This document shows, piece after piece, positions 46,901-58,413 of a stretch of 64,000 nt of DNA. The notes below the pieces were generated by a model. The model saw only the letters and a list, made by a program, of their open reading frames with translations, was not told the DNA's origin and made no database searches. Each line of letters starts with the position of its first letter. The first letter of the stretch is position 1. The stretch is from Dipteris shenzhenensis (lineage: Eukaryota > Polypodiophyta > Polypodiopsida > Gleicheniales), in the NCBI GenBank assembly GCA_047967505.1, contig CM106538.1, one strand, 5' to 3'. The position numbers and the translations under genes are program-made.

Positions 46901-48629
46901 CAATGCAGATGGTTCGTGAACAGATACAAGGCAAGATTAGTTGTCAAGGGGTATGCACAGACATATGGCATTGATTATGAAGAAACATTCAGTCCGGTTG
47001 CAAGGATGGCAACCATAAGAGCAGTCATTGCTATGGCTGCATCAAAGGGATGGTCTTTACATCAGATGGATGTAAAGAATGCCTTCTTGCATGGTGATTT
47101 GCAAGAAGAGGTCTCTATGGAGCAACCACCAGGTTATGTTCATGCTGTTCATCCTGAGTTTGTTTGCAGGTTGAAGAAAGCCTTGTATGGCTTGAAGCAA
47201 GCACCTAGAGCATGGTCTGACAAGATAGGATAGTATCTTGTCACTATTGGCTTTCAGATTTCCAAGGCAGATTTCTCACTTTATGTGAGGAAAACAGAGA
47301 GAGGTATTATGCTGCTTGTCATTTATGTTGATGATTTGATCATCACAGGTGATAGTGATGAAGATATCCTTCATGTGAAAATGCTATTGAAGCAGAAGTT
47401 TGAGATGAAGGATTTGGGAGAGTTGCGTTATTTCTTGGGCATTGAGGTGATTAGATCACCAAGTGGGATACAGCTCTTGCAGAGGCAGTATGGATTGGAT
47501 ATGTTGTCCAAATATGGGATGACAGGCTGTAAGCCTATTTCAGTTCCTTTGGAGCAGAATGTGAAGCTGAGACAGACGCAGGTGAGCTTCTGGAAGACCC
47601 TACTATGTACAGACGCATAGTAGGAAGTTTGATTTATATGACTATTACCAGGCCAGATTTAAGCTATACTGTAGGATTGGTAAGTCAGTTTATGCAGGCT
47701 CCAAGGAAACCGCATTTGGATGCGGCTAGACGCATACTTAGGTATGTGAAGTCCACATTGCAGTATGAACTATTTTATGAGGCTGGGGTTCAGATACAGT
47801 TGCATGGATACACTGATGCTGATTGGGCTGGTAGTATTTCAGATAGACGATCTACCAGTGGATATGTGTTCTCTTTTGGGAGTGTTGCAGTCCATGGATT
47901 TTTTTTTCCTATTAGTTTCGTTAAGAAGCAAAACTTTTATATTGGTGTTGAAAGTTTGTATGCCTTGATAAAAATAAAGGTTTGAAAAATTCGCCAAGAT
48001 TTGAAACTTTTATGAGAAAAATTTTAAAGTTTCGCCATAATTTACAACTTTTTCTTTAAAATTCTAAAGAAAATATATAAAAGTGTAATCTGTTATACAA
48101 ATATTGTGAAACTAAAAAAACTATCTTGATAAACTTTCACCAAGATTTTATATTAATATATAAGCATAGCTTCGATAAAAACATCCCTGCTACAGTCACT
48201 TGGAGCAGCAAGAAACAGCCTACAGTTGCCTTGTCGAGCACAGAGGCTGAGTACAGGGGTGCAGCAATGGCTGCATGTGAGGTAGCTTGGTTGCATAAGC
48301 TACTTTATGATATGCATCAGTCTACAGATGGGCCAGTTGTCATTTATTGTGACAACATGAGCTGTATACACTTGGCAAATAACCCAGTCTATCATGCTAG
48401 AACAAAGCACATTGAGGTGCATTATCACTATGTGCGGGAGAAGGTTTTACTAGGTCTTATTGATCTAGTTTATGTCAGCACAGAGCATCAGGTAGCTGAC
48501 ATATTCACGAAGGCATTGGGAGCAGAGAAGCTGCGCAAGTTCAGAGACCTGCTTGGTGTGCAGGAATTGGGATTGAGCTCGAGGGGGAGTGTTGAGATAT
48601 CGAGCTCCACTCATGATATGCCAGGGTGA
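43973..48629 (+). pseudogene. Copia C gag-pol, heavily mutated
   Basis: Gag starts at ATG 43973 and runs 231 codons. The knuckle is CYYFGKMGHMAKDC: the second zinc-binding Cys has become Phe. Downstream are WYVDSGASNHM, HKCIGHVN (Arg to Cys beside the GAG-pre-integrase His), FIDDYSRK, SNGGGEY (catalytic Asp region D to N), YVDDLIITGD, YTDADWAGS and VADIFTKALG. TAG codons at 44666, 44897, 45227, 45827, 46176, 46317, 46329, 46332 and 47231, and TAA at 44870, all fall at Gln positions of A or B. Frameshifts lie near 46070, 46915 and 47573. The MITE splits RNase H at 47893. The last residues are encoded inside the LTR. Confidence 0.92.
47893..48189. mobile_element. 297-bp hAT MITE, copy 2, inside copia C RNase H
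   Basis: Ends catggattttttttt and the complement of cagggatgtttttatcg give imperfect CAKGGAT terminal repeats. The flanking 8-mers ttgcagtc and ctacagtc match at six of eight positions. The corresponding site in copia B (38660 region) is uninterrupted. Sub-terminal sequence is shared in reverse with the copy at 40096. Confidence 0.88.
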
Positions 48630-48941
48630 CCGTTGTGCATTTATGTCACCGACTTGTTAGATGCAGATGCGGTTGGTACACCGCCCATGAATAATAGCTG
48701 GATGACACCTATCCTTATGTACTCTAGTTCGTGGCTCAGTTTGTATGCCACCTTACTTAGCTGAGTTTGGTTTGAGACCCACATATAGGGTTCTTCTATT
48801 TCTTTGTACTAGAGTTCTTTTGGCTTACACAACTAAGAAGAGGAAAATTGTTTTCAGCCTCCACCTTTGTGTGTATTCCCCCATTGTGTATGTGAGAAAG
48901 TCACAAGGTTGCTTCCTTCCTTCTCTCCCACTATCTTCACA
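48590..48941 (+). repeat. 3' LTR of copia C
   Basis: 352 bp, preceded by polypurine gagctcgagggggag (48575-48589). Confidence 0.94.
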
Positions 48942-49209
48942 ATCCCGTGGCTCATACCATACCATTGTAAATGTTGTAGCTCTCCCATGGTCATCCATGC
49001 TCATGTCCACCACTTTTGTAACCTAGAACTTCACGTTCTCATGTTCATCATCCAATGGTCGAACTACAACAAAACAAAGGATGCCTATATCTGTTTGTGG
49101 CATAAACTTTCTCTCTTTGGTCCACAATATGGATGTGGCAGTAGTGATTCAAACTCATTTTCAAAGAGACCACAAACTGGGCGCAAGTTTTTACCAACAT
49201 TTGGCCATA

Positions 49210-49760
49210 CAAAAATATAAAGAAGACATACAATCCATAGAAATGCTTATGAACCCTAACATCATTTGTTTCTGAGAGACCAGAACTAACATTGTGATCC
49301 ACATCTTCTAATAAATTTCCAATGTATTAACAATTATTCTACTTGCACCTTAATACAAAACAACACACCATTGAAAGACATAGAAAATCATCCACTATGG
49401 AATTAAAATTACAGCAACTCACATAAACGCAAAACACAAAACATATGAAATTTGCAGGATGAACACTACAAATTATTCTTTCAACTATTACATGATCTAC
49501 TGTCATCTGCTTTTAAAGCAACCAACATAATACTAATAGGTGACTTCAACATTAGCATGCTGCAAAAAATAAAAGAGTCACACATATTATAAGTGATTAT
49601 GAACAATTTCAATTACATACTATAATGTAATCACATTACGATGACATAAGGAACACAACTAGATCATACTTGGAGTAACATACCAAACATAAACAATTAC
49701 TGCGGAACAACATATGCATATTGGACAAATTACTCTATAATCTACATGCGTGCATAAAAT
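49210..49760 (+). pseudogene. AP-type endonuclease fragment (Helitron-like or LINE)
   Basis: Decayed plus-strand coding. KEDIQSIEMLMNPNIICF lies near 49220 (compare the conserved DI-CL-ET start). NIILIGDFNISML at 49528-49566 is the GDFN motif of the exonuclease-endonuclease-phosphatase fold. Then MNNFNYIL, TQLDHTWSNIPNIN and YAYWTNYSIIYM follow, matching the LDH-WTN...AYWTDH-PIY pattern of endonucleases attached to Helitron-like Pif1 elements. Many stops are present. The LDHxW...AYWTDH pattern favours the Helitron-associated type over LINE; this is inference. Confidence 0.55.
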
Positions 49761-49769
49761 AGCATACAT

Positions 49770-50540
49770 TTCAACAAGCACTCACCTTTACCTAAAAGTC
49801 ATACATACTATTGTCATTACATATTAATAATTCCATCGTTCTTCTCCCAACCAACCCCCCATGAATTCAACAATTACTACTTCACCTTTAATTCAAAACA
49901 CTTTTTATTACCTTCACGCTTTACAATGTGGTGAAACTTTGCATTACGTTCACAACCATATTCATATACAAATGCATTATTTTATAACATCTATCATTAC
50001 GCACAGTATAACAAAAACCAACAAACCACGCAACAATCGTGTAGAATAATGCACACAAGCCCATACCTCAACCAACATGTTCTCTACCCCAAAACCCTCA
50101 TCATACATGTGAAAAACATCACAAAATCTATCTAATATGATACTTTTTCCTACAAAACTCCATAAAAAATACCACAAAACGAATTTCCTTTGTACCAAGT
50201 ATCACTGGTACGAGAAAACAAAGTACAATAGTAATAGCAAGGGAAAAACTTTCAATCTAATAATGCCCCTTAACAACCATACACATGTACAGAAACATAC
50301 AAACACACATGTAAACCCCACCATGTAAAAGCCCTTTTGTCACCATGCAAACTTACCTTCCTATTAGCGTACAACCATGCTCACTTATATTCAATGTGGC
50401 TATGGTTCTTCCAAAATAAGCAAACCATTGGAGGTGGGAAAAAAGCGAAACTAAAGATATGCAACTACTATGTCACTAAGTTCTAACCACAATCACTAAG
50501 TGCCTCACACAGCAAAGCCAGCTCTGAAAACAAAACAAAC
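49770..50540. other. No recognisable gene
   Basis: AT-rich, with His/Asn/Thr-rich short frames (for example 49861-50049) that look like chance. Confidence 0.5.
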
Positions 50541-50572
50541 AAGATGAATTTCATTCAAGTGGCTTGCCCAGA

Positions 50573-50591
50573 GAGAAGAAGAAGAAGAAGG

Positions 50592-50651
<60 letters not shown>

Positions 50652-50668
50652 AATAGAATAGAATAGAA
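50573..50668. repeat. GAA/GA microsatellite and TAGAA pentamers at LINE 3' end
   Basis: GAA repeats, then GA for about 55 bp (50593-50647), then agaatagaatagaatagaat. On the minus strand this follows the LINE 3' untranslated part and may be its tail. Confidence 0.8.
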
Positions 50669-50804
50669 TGTTGTATTATCGTCCTCTGGGGGCCGAAAAA
50701 TGACCCATGGGACCTCATATGATCAGAGAAGATACAAAAAAGGAAGTCTCTGTCCTCCAAAGAGGAAGGGGTGATAAAGTAACACAGTATCACTGCTTTA
50801 TAGC

Positions 50805-52179
50805 CTACGACATCGTGCATTGTTCTCTGTGCTTAAGAATCCTACCAATATATGTGCCCAAGATAGGAGGATGTACATGCGTGAGTAGGCTCACAAGATT
50901 TGAGTGCCTCTCTACGACATTCTGAAAATCTTTCCTTATGTGGGCATACTGTGGGCATGTCAATAAAACATGTGCTTATGTCTCCACGTCCTGCAAATCA
51001 CACATTTGGCAAATTCATCGATCTCTTGAAGTATCTCCCCAGGCTCCTCTCTCCACCTCTAGCATATGAGAACGGGTACGCATACTTGCAATATTACGCT
51101 TGCCATTAATAGGTATGGGCATGCTTATGTATCTTTGAACATTGTCCTTTGCTTGAGCATATGTGCTCCAATAGCTGGGACTAATATGTTGGCAATAGTA
51201 TTCAAACTTAGCTCTTTTCTTAGCTGATTGCCATTTATGATGCAATGCTTCAAGGAGTGCTTTTTGCAGTGCCTCCTCATCCATTTTGTCTGAGGGGCTA
51301 TCTAAATATGAGGCAACTTCCCACCTTTGGAACCAGCCATGAATATCTAGCCACCATCCTGAGGATAGTATCTTACTCTTATTTGTTTTTTGAAGTCTTC
51401 TACTTGCTTCCCATGCCTTTCTTGGTAGTCTGTGTATGTCCATGGCCTTGACCTTCTTGATGTATTTGAAAACTCTTTCCAATGCCCTTATTTCAATTGG
51501 TTTGGTGCTAGTCTCTAGAAGCATGATTGAGTAGGGTGTGGTAATTTTGATTCCCAAGTGCCTTCTGATGAATGATTTTTGCATCTTCTCAATATCATCC
51601 CATTTTGATGCTGAGATACTTCCTCCCCAAACTTCCACCCCATATAACACTGTCTGTACAACATATGCATCAAAAAGGATTTGTCTAATACCCCATCTTA
51701 TAGTGTCACTATTCCTGCAATCATTCTCAAACTGATAGTACTTACCCCACCCTGCATCAATCCTTCTTTGAACACAATCACTCCACTTGTGATTTGCTGG
51801 TATATCCACCCCTAGGTATTTGAAAGTTTGCACTCTTTCAATTTGCTGGCCATTGTACATAATATTTGGTGTGTTTGCTGGCTGTACTGTTTTGACTATC
51901 ATCATCTTTGTTTTGTTGACATTAACAGCAAAACCACTTTCCACACAAAATTTATGAAGTACATGCATCATCCATCCCACCTTTTCTGCTGTGTGTGAGA
52001 AGAAAACATCATCTGCATGCAACAGTAGTAATACAGCATATCCCAAGATTTGAGGGCTGTCTATGCTCTTTTCTTGTAGTATCTCCTCGACCGATTCTTC
52101 TAGTCTATCAATGCATAAGCCAAACAATGTAGGTGACAGTGGGCATCCCTGTTTCACCCCCATATTGCTATAGAACGTT

Positions 52180-52182
<3 letters not shown>
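50805..52182 (-). pseudogene. LINE reverse transcriptase, 5'-truncated
   Basis: The minus frame begins just inside the GA tract with GVKQGCPLSPTLFGLCID (RT motif), then LLLLHADDVFF (catalytic ADD), VNVNKTKMM, FKYLGVDI, the thumb and a long C-terminal part (YGVEVWGGSISASKWDDIEK). After a TGA at 51015 the same frame continues ICQMCDLQDVET, a stop, AHVLLTCPQYAHIRKDFQ, the CxxC...H...C finger typical of LINE ORF2 C-termini, to a final TAG at 50805. Endonuclease and RT fingers are missing. Clade not resolved. Confidence 0.85.
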
Positions 52183-52264
<82 letters not shown>

Positions 52265-52327
52265 GGAGGGAGAGAGGGAGGCAGGGAGGGAGGGAGCAAA
52301 AGAAGAAGAAGAAGAAGAAGAAGAAGA

Positions 52328-52364
<37 letters not shown>
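52183..52364. repeat. Compound GA/GGGA/GAA microsatellite
   Basis: GA for about 58 bp, GGGAGGGA variants, GAA about ten times, then GA again. It marks the 5' truncation point of the LINE. Open frames through it are artefacts. Confidence 0.9.
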
Positions 52365-52365
<1 letters not shown>

Positions 52366-53190
52366 AGGCCAAAAAAGACGGAGTCATTAAATGCATGCAT
52401 TGAAAGACAAATCTTCCATCATTCAGCTCATTGGGCGTCCCTTTGCCACTTTAGTAGGTAGATTCAAGGCATTTTTGTAGCATTCAAAGTGTGCATATTG
52501 AACACAGTGCATGCCTACATCCAATAGTTCTTTATATTGTGTGAGGACCAATTCGCATCTTGTAGTGTTGTCCGACCTATGATAAGCTCAAGAAAATTAT
52601 TGCTTGATGGGCGACGAATAATGATGGAGGTTGATGTGTTTGATGTATAGGTGGAGGCCATAAGCAAATATGATTCAGGTATGGGCTATCAATCATAATA
52701 GTGGAGAGTTTTCGTAATTCATTGAATCCCTACTAAGTTTTTAGTCTCCCTTAACCTTGCTTAGGTTCCTTCTTTGCATGCAACATGATTATCTTATTGC
52801 TCACACTCCTATTGCACACCATCTGAATTAAAGTTGAGAAAATATGAGAGAGAGAGAGAGAGAGAGGTGTTGCAACATCCATGTCTTCTTCTTTTGGTGT
52901 CTATAGTTCAACAACACATTCTACAACTTGATTAGCATCTTTATGGATGGGATTGTGCAATTGTATTAACTATTTCTAGAGATTCATGATAATATTATTC
53001 CAACTAGTCTTCTTTGCAATTTGCCTAACCTTTTGTTTCATATCACCTAGAGTCCTACTTGAAGATTATAATAGCCACAAATTTGGGGATGTCTCTCGAA
53101 TTCACTCAAGTAAAACTTTGTCTAGACATTGATGAATGTGCTCTTAACCATGCAAAACATGCAAAAGGCAAAACGGCCTACTGTAACCCC
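52365..53190. other. No recognisable gene
   Basis: Only a short GA microsatellite at 52847-52867. No frame with family signatures. Confidence 0.5.
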
Positions 53191-53195
53191 TATCA

Positions 53196-53998
53196 TTGCA
53201 CAATGTTCCTTCCTTTCTCCAACAAAATTGCATTGTGAAGCTAGGAGTTTGGAACTTGGAGGACAAAAATAATATAGGGATATAGTACTATGCTTTTATA
53301 GCAATGTAAACATAACATTTCCCTTGGCTTGTGCCTAATTTGAGAATAATTAGAGACAAAGGTTCTATTGTCATTACCGATGTTCATCTTAACTTTGCAT
53401 CCGCACAGTAGTCGAGGCGTGTCGAAATCTTCAGTAGTTCCCAAGAACATGTATCTGTTTTTCATTATGACTTAAGATTAGAATTTGAGGAGCCTTTCAA
53501 TTGCTCGAGCCTTCTTTCTTTGTTTCAATCATTGCCTACCTTTTCACCTTTTTTGAACTGAGATCTGGTGTCTTTAAATCCTTTGCTGCTCTGTAATTGC
53601 ACAATGTTCCTTTCTTTCTCCAACAAAATCGCATTGTGAAGCTAGGAGCTTGGAACTTGGAGGACAAAAATAATATGGTGATATAGTACTATTCTTTTAT
53701 AGCAATGTGCACATAACGTTTTCCTTGGCTTGTGCCTAATTTGAGAATCATTAGAGACAAAGGTTCTACTATCATTACTGATGTTCATCTTAATTTTGCA
53801 TCCACATAGTAGTCGAGCCGTGTGGAAATCTTCAGCACTTCCCCAGAACATGTATCTCTTTTTCATTATGACTTAAGATTAGAATTTGAGGAGCCTTTAA
53901 ATTGCCTGAGCTTTCTTTCTTTGTTTCAATCATTGCCTACCTTTTTCACCTTTTTTGAACTATGATTTGGTGTCTTTAAATCCTTTGCTAATTTGTAA
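53196..53998. repeat. 401-bp tandem duplication
   Basis: cacaatgttccttcctttct begins each copy (about 53196 and 53597). Offset is 401 bp throughout, with several percent divergence. Each copy holds a 74-codon minus-strand frame (53241-53465, 53642-53866), probably chance. Confidence 0.88.
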
Positions 53999-54206
53999 TT
54001 GCAACCCAAAGTTTGGTATCTCTAATCACGACTACTACCCAAGAAATGCATTCCTGTTATAAGGATAAGCTAATATATCTACAAATAAAATGTGCTATCT
54101 ATACACCTCTGCTTTGCAGTTTATAATTACAACTACACCATATAGCTTATGGGGATTTTCACTTGATTGAACATGTAACGTGGCTAATAGGTAGTGACTT
54201 CTATCA

Positions 54207-54344
54207 ATGAATCCAAAGGAGATTCGATTCCACTTTGAAATTGAAAAGAAGGCCATAGCCATAGTGACTCTAGCAATGAATCCAAAAAAGATTCAATTCC
54301 AGTTTGAAATGGGAAAGAAGGTCATATCCATCGTAACTCTATTC
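54207..54344 (+). repeat. 69-bp in-frame tandem duplication
   Basis: Two copies of a 23-codon unit, MNPKEIRFHFEIEKKAIAIV and MNPKKIQFQFEMGKKVISIV, in a small open frame of no known family. Confidence 0.6.
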
Positions 54345-54910
54345 AACCCAATGAATGCTTGCCTCTCTTTCCTATTACTATGTCCTCACAGTAACCTTCT
54401 TCATGCAACTTTTTGCCTTACGATTCTTGCACACATCTCGTCAGCCACCACCAGCTCCTGGTGATCTTTCCTCTTTAGACATTTGCACCTCTCAACAAAA
54501 CGTTTATGGATATTGTGCCACACATCAATAGCATCACACTAAGAAATTGATTTCATTAGCTTCATAGGGCTCAACTACTTTTAGAACTCTCTCCTCAAAA
54601 GGTGGTGTTCATCTCATGTAAGGTGTCAACCACAACTCCTTGCAAATAGTGCCCACTATACTCATTGTCGTTGCCCAACAACTTTCATCCCTCCTCTCAA
54701 TTTGAACTTGGAACTCCTTCAAACACAAATGACAACGGTTTACTCCTCCCATGGTTGGCAACCCATTCCTCTTTGTTCTTGTCAAATCTGAAGAGGGTGT
54801 GCATCTGAGATCTTGAGGAAAGCCAAACCATGAGGAAAGTCATGTGCATTACCAAATGCCATCCAATTCTTCACCCTCGAATGCTCAATCAAGTGCATGA
54901 AGTTGTATGT

Positions 54911-54951
<41 letters not shown>

Positions 54952-54959
54952 CCCCCCCC
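54911..54959. repeat. CT microsatellite followed by C run
   Basis: About 20 CT units then a C9 run. Confidence 0.9.
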
Positions 54960-56416
54960 TCACAGAGCCCTCTCACTCACCTGTCTAATCTCTTCTCCCA
55001 ACGTTAAGGCCATTCATTTTGGTTGGTCTCCCACGCCCTCGGGACTCGCGCCTTGGGAGTCGCGACTCGCCTCCTCTCTTGCGCCTTGGGGACTTGTGTT
55101 GTCATCAAGCCCTCCCTCCAGGTCCGAGGACCCGCACCTCATCAATTTTTGCCTCTGGGACTCGCGCCATCATCACTCTGTGACCCGCACAGTCCCTGCC
55201 TCCTGCACTGTTTGCCCCTTTTGGAGTCTGCCCAGCCCACACACCACCACGTGGCATTTCTGATACCTGCGTCGTGCCCTACCTGTGCCGTGCGATGTGG
55301 CACTTTGTGCACTACCCCGCCACTTGGCAATCCCACAGATCCTCATCCGAGCCTCCAAGCCCTCCCGCATTGTGTGCCATGTGGCACCGTGACAGTCTTC
55401 TCCTCTTTGCAACGTGCACTTCCCGAACCTCTAGAATTCTTTCCCAAGCCTCCAAATCCCTGCCACGTGGCTTATATGGGATTTGTGTGCTTAAAGAATA
55501 GAAGAAGATAGAATAGATAGAAAATAGAAGAAATGTCTTTAAAAATACCTATTTTTCCTTTCTTATCACACAAAATAGGTTCAATAGACTTTCTCATAAT
55601 TTCCACACTGGTCTTGCCACCTTGTTCTTCTACTATTTGGACATATAAAATACTACTACTTGTTGTATTGTTGAGACACGTAACCAACCCAATGCCCTTT
55701 TCATCCATTTTCTTGATCCCTTCTATCACGCTTCCTCGTTGCGCCATGGATTCCAACTACTGCCCTCGCCCAAGATTCGCGCCACAAAATCGTCAAATCG
55801 GAAGTGAGTTTGATGCCTCCTTCCCTGCGTTTATCATCCAGAAGAACGGCTTCTTGTTCAATCAAGATATCAAAGGCTCCTGTCAAGATTCAAGATATCA
55901 GAGTCTTGTTTGTTCAGAGGCAAAAGTCCTCCGCTGATCCAAGAGCTACGATCAATCCTTAGAATAGTCGGCCCCAGGAGAGCGATCCGAAAAATGGAGC
56001 TCTTTACTGTGCATTAGTATTTAGCTAACTTGTCATTCCGAAGCTCCTCGGAATGCCTTGGTTGTTTCCTTGTAAAGGCCAAGGTAGGTATGTGGATCAG
56101 AAGAAGGCCTAGAGCCTTTGTTTGATGCGTCATCCTTGGAACGTACGCCAGCTTCTTTGTAAGGCAATGAAGCGGCACATGTATATCTACTTATGGCAAG
56201 ACAAATAGATCGAATTATCTACCATCCTTGTGTTAGATGCGTAGCAAAGGCCGTAAATGCTTGTTCTATGGGGATTTAGGATTTACAACGGGATGGATTA
56301 ACCTTTATCAACCAAGGGCAAGTGCATTGTCTCAAGTGGACCGAAAGAATGGCACCTAGAGTATTTAGATGTCGGTGCACCTTCCAAAATGTTGTCCATT
56401 ATTCCCTCTCACCTGC
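54960..56416. other. No recognisable gene
   Basis: GC-rich and CCTCC/CGC-rich at 55.02-55.45 kb (ggactcgcgccttgggag repeats), then mixed sequence. Small frames here (55023-55511, 55533-55937) have no family match. Confidence 0.45.
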
Positions 56417-56421
56417 ATAAC

Positions 56422-56609
56422 TGTAATGAAGGCCACAAGTGGGTCAAGTTAGTGGGGGTTAGGATAATTAGTATTTGGGGGTGTTTGCTAGATAGAGGGG
56501 TCTAAATAGCTAAGGGGGTACTATATAACTACCATCCTCTATGTACTTGGGGACCTTTTGCTGTGCCATGTAATCCTATCTACTCCCCCTTCCTCCTCCT
56601 TGCCTAGGC

Positions 56610-56641
<32 letters not shown>

Positions 56642-56836
56642 CCCTACTCCCTCTCTTTCCTCTCTCCCCTACTCCCTCTCAAACTCTCCCTCTCTTTCCT
56701 CTCTCCCCTACTCCCTCTCAATCTCCCCCTCTCTTTCCTACCTCATTCTCTCCCTCCTCTCTTCTTCCCCTATCTCTCTCCCCTTCTTCTAGTCTATCCC
56801 CCTTTCTCTAAATCTGCCCCTACCCCATTTTCTACA
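56422..56836 (+). repeat. 5' LTR of element E
   Basis: Contains tactatataactacc (TATA-like, about 56521-56534) and a CT-rich transcribed region (56612-56835). Confidence 0.85.
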
Positions 56837-57479
56837 TTGGTATCAGAGCGGTAACCCTGGCACCATTGCTTCACCATATTGTTTTAAAAAAAAACGTGTG
56901 GCTGCTACGAACGATTTAATAGTGGACATCCTGCTGAACAAGACAGTGTGCCGGTGAATCACCATATCCAGAAGGGTTGCCATAACCTACAACGCAGGAA
57001 AGCTACATCAGTGTTTCGAACCTGATCTATTCACAAGACCGAAAATCCCTGCAACCTGCCCGCAGCAGCCCATGAGCAAGCAAACAGTACCAGCGCTCCA
57101 GCGCTCCACAGCAACCCACGAGGGCATCCACGAGACCACAGCCCAAGCGCACGAGAGCCCTCCGACCATTTTAATCTGAAGCTCCCACGGCTGCCACCGA
57201 CGGCAGTCTTGCCCTCGAGCTGCCCATCACCACAGCCTCAAGCTGCCCGTCAAACACGCCTCCATCCCCGTTCCGTGATTCGTCGGAGCCCTGCGCCTCC
57301 CGTCTCCGTTCGTGAGTCGCCGGAGCCCATCTTTGTTCGTGGCATCTACACCCTGTAGTCTCCTACGCCGCACCGCCTCCGAACCTCGTCTCCTCCCCGT
57401 CGCCTTCTGCTCTGCCAACCGCACCGCCGTCTCCTCCCGCTCCGCCAGTCGCGCGCCACCTCTGCCGCCCTGCAAACCT

Positions 57480-57670
57480 TAGTCTACAAGGTCCTAGACT
57501 TTAACTAGGGTTCGTTTAGTTAGGGTTAGTTTAGGTTTGGTTAGTTTGGACCTAGGTTAAGTTAGTACTAACTAGGGTTACAAGGAGGGTTAGGTTAGAC
57601 TAAGTCAAGGTCCTAACTGTCTTACCAGTCCTTAGCTTAGGAGTCCTAAGTGTCCTAGGTGACTTAGGGA
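57480..57670 (+). repeat. TTAGGG-like degenerate stretch, then C and A runs
   Basis: tagggttcgtttagttaggg and further ttaggttag variants, ending in a C15 run (57675) and an A14 run. Not a true telomere array. Confidence 0.5.
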
Positions 57671-57879
57671 TTCCCCCCCCCCCCCCCAAAAAAAAAAAAA
57701 AGAGAAATTCGAGCCTCTTTTAGATCTGGGCTCAATTGGACCCCGTTCACAGCCTCTTCAACAACCTTCCTCCCGAGCATCTTCATCAACTTTTCTTCCG
57801 AGCCTCTCCATCACATTTTGAGCTTTGAGACAGGTACAAAGTGAGCACATTTACATGTATTTGGCATAGTACATGTTTA

Positions 57880-58413
57880 ATGCACACGATGGGACAGCCG
57901 CATGCGTATGAAGGGAAAATGGGACGACATGCCTCTAGTTTTGGACAGGTTATGCAGGGCTCTATGCAGCATGCAAAAAGCTTCGGGCAGCCTCAACGTG
58001 AGAAAAATTCACAGCCCAATGGCATCCTTCTGATTACCATCCACAATCTGGTGTACCCCATAACATTGGATGTGTTGTATCAAGTATTTTCTCCTTTTGG
58101 GTGTATTGATAAGATTGTCATGCATCCGATTTCAAGTGGTCTGCAAGCTGAACTACACTATGCCTCACAGGCTAGTGCATGGCAAGCACGAAGCAGCTGC
58201 AAGGTCGGGATATATATGGTGGTTGTACACATTCAGCTGTTAAAACCGACAGAGTTGTCATTCGTGGGGTCATTCCATGCTAAAAGTGGAGATACAAATG
58301 CCATAAAGCAGCCACTTGTTTTTGGAGCTATGATGCCTAGAGGTGTGATGGCAAAGGCTAAGAAGGACGATAAAAATAGCCATCCAACAATGCACGTATG
58401 CCAATGCTGGTAA
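57880..58413 (+). CDS. PTB-like RRM frame captured in element E
   Basis: From ATG 57880 (178 codons). After a Gln/Gly/His-rich head, ILLITIHNLVYPITLDVLYQ and VFSPFGCIDKIVM match an RRM of plant polypyrimidine-tract-binding protein homologues: the TIHN-YPIT-DVL-QVFSPFG signature. This is followed by LQAELHYASQASAWQARSS, the place of the family's F-ALIQ-QS-A--AR segment. The rest of the domain has diverged. In PTB proteins this RRM binds pyrimidine-rich RNA in splicing control. Only one RRM is found, so the frame is a fragment; expression is unknown. Confidence 0.6.
   Translation: MHTMGQPHAYEGKMGRHASSFGQVMQGSMQHAKSFGQPQREKNSQPNGILLITIHNLVYPITLDVLYQVFSPFGCIDKIVMHPISSGLQAELHYASQASAWQARSSCKVGIYMVVVHIQLLKPTELSFVGSFHAKSGDTNAIKQPLVFGAMMPRGVMAKAKKDDKNSHPTMHVCQCW

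Larger units (their letters stand above)
43087..48941 (+). mobile_element. Ty1/copia element C
   Basis: Same family as B. The target duplication atccc is at 43082-43086 and 48942-48946. Both LTRs are 352 bp (43087-43438, 48590-48941) and differ at about 13 positions. It is not nested itself but carries a 297-bp MITE in RNase H. Confidence 0.94.

Noticed and set aside
34832-48629. TAG-for-Gln codons read as sites of U-to-C RNA editing
   Set aside because: Such editing is known in organelles of some non-seed plants; these are nuclear LTR elements with frameshifts and insertions as well, so simple mutation explains them.
52133-52400. Open frames of Arg-Glu or Ser-Leu repeats through the GA tract
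   Set aside because: Translations of a microsatellite in all frames; no independent coding evidence.
53241-53866. Two Cys-containing 74-codon paralogous ORFs
   Set aside because: Explained by the 401-bp tandem duplication of non-coding sequence; no conserved start context or domain.
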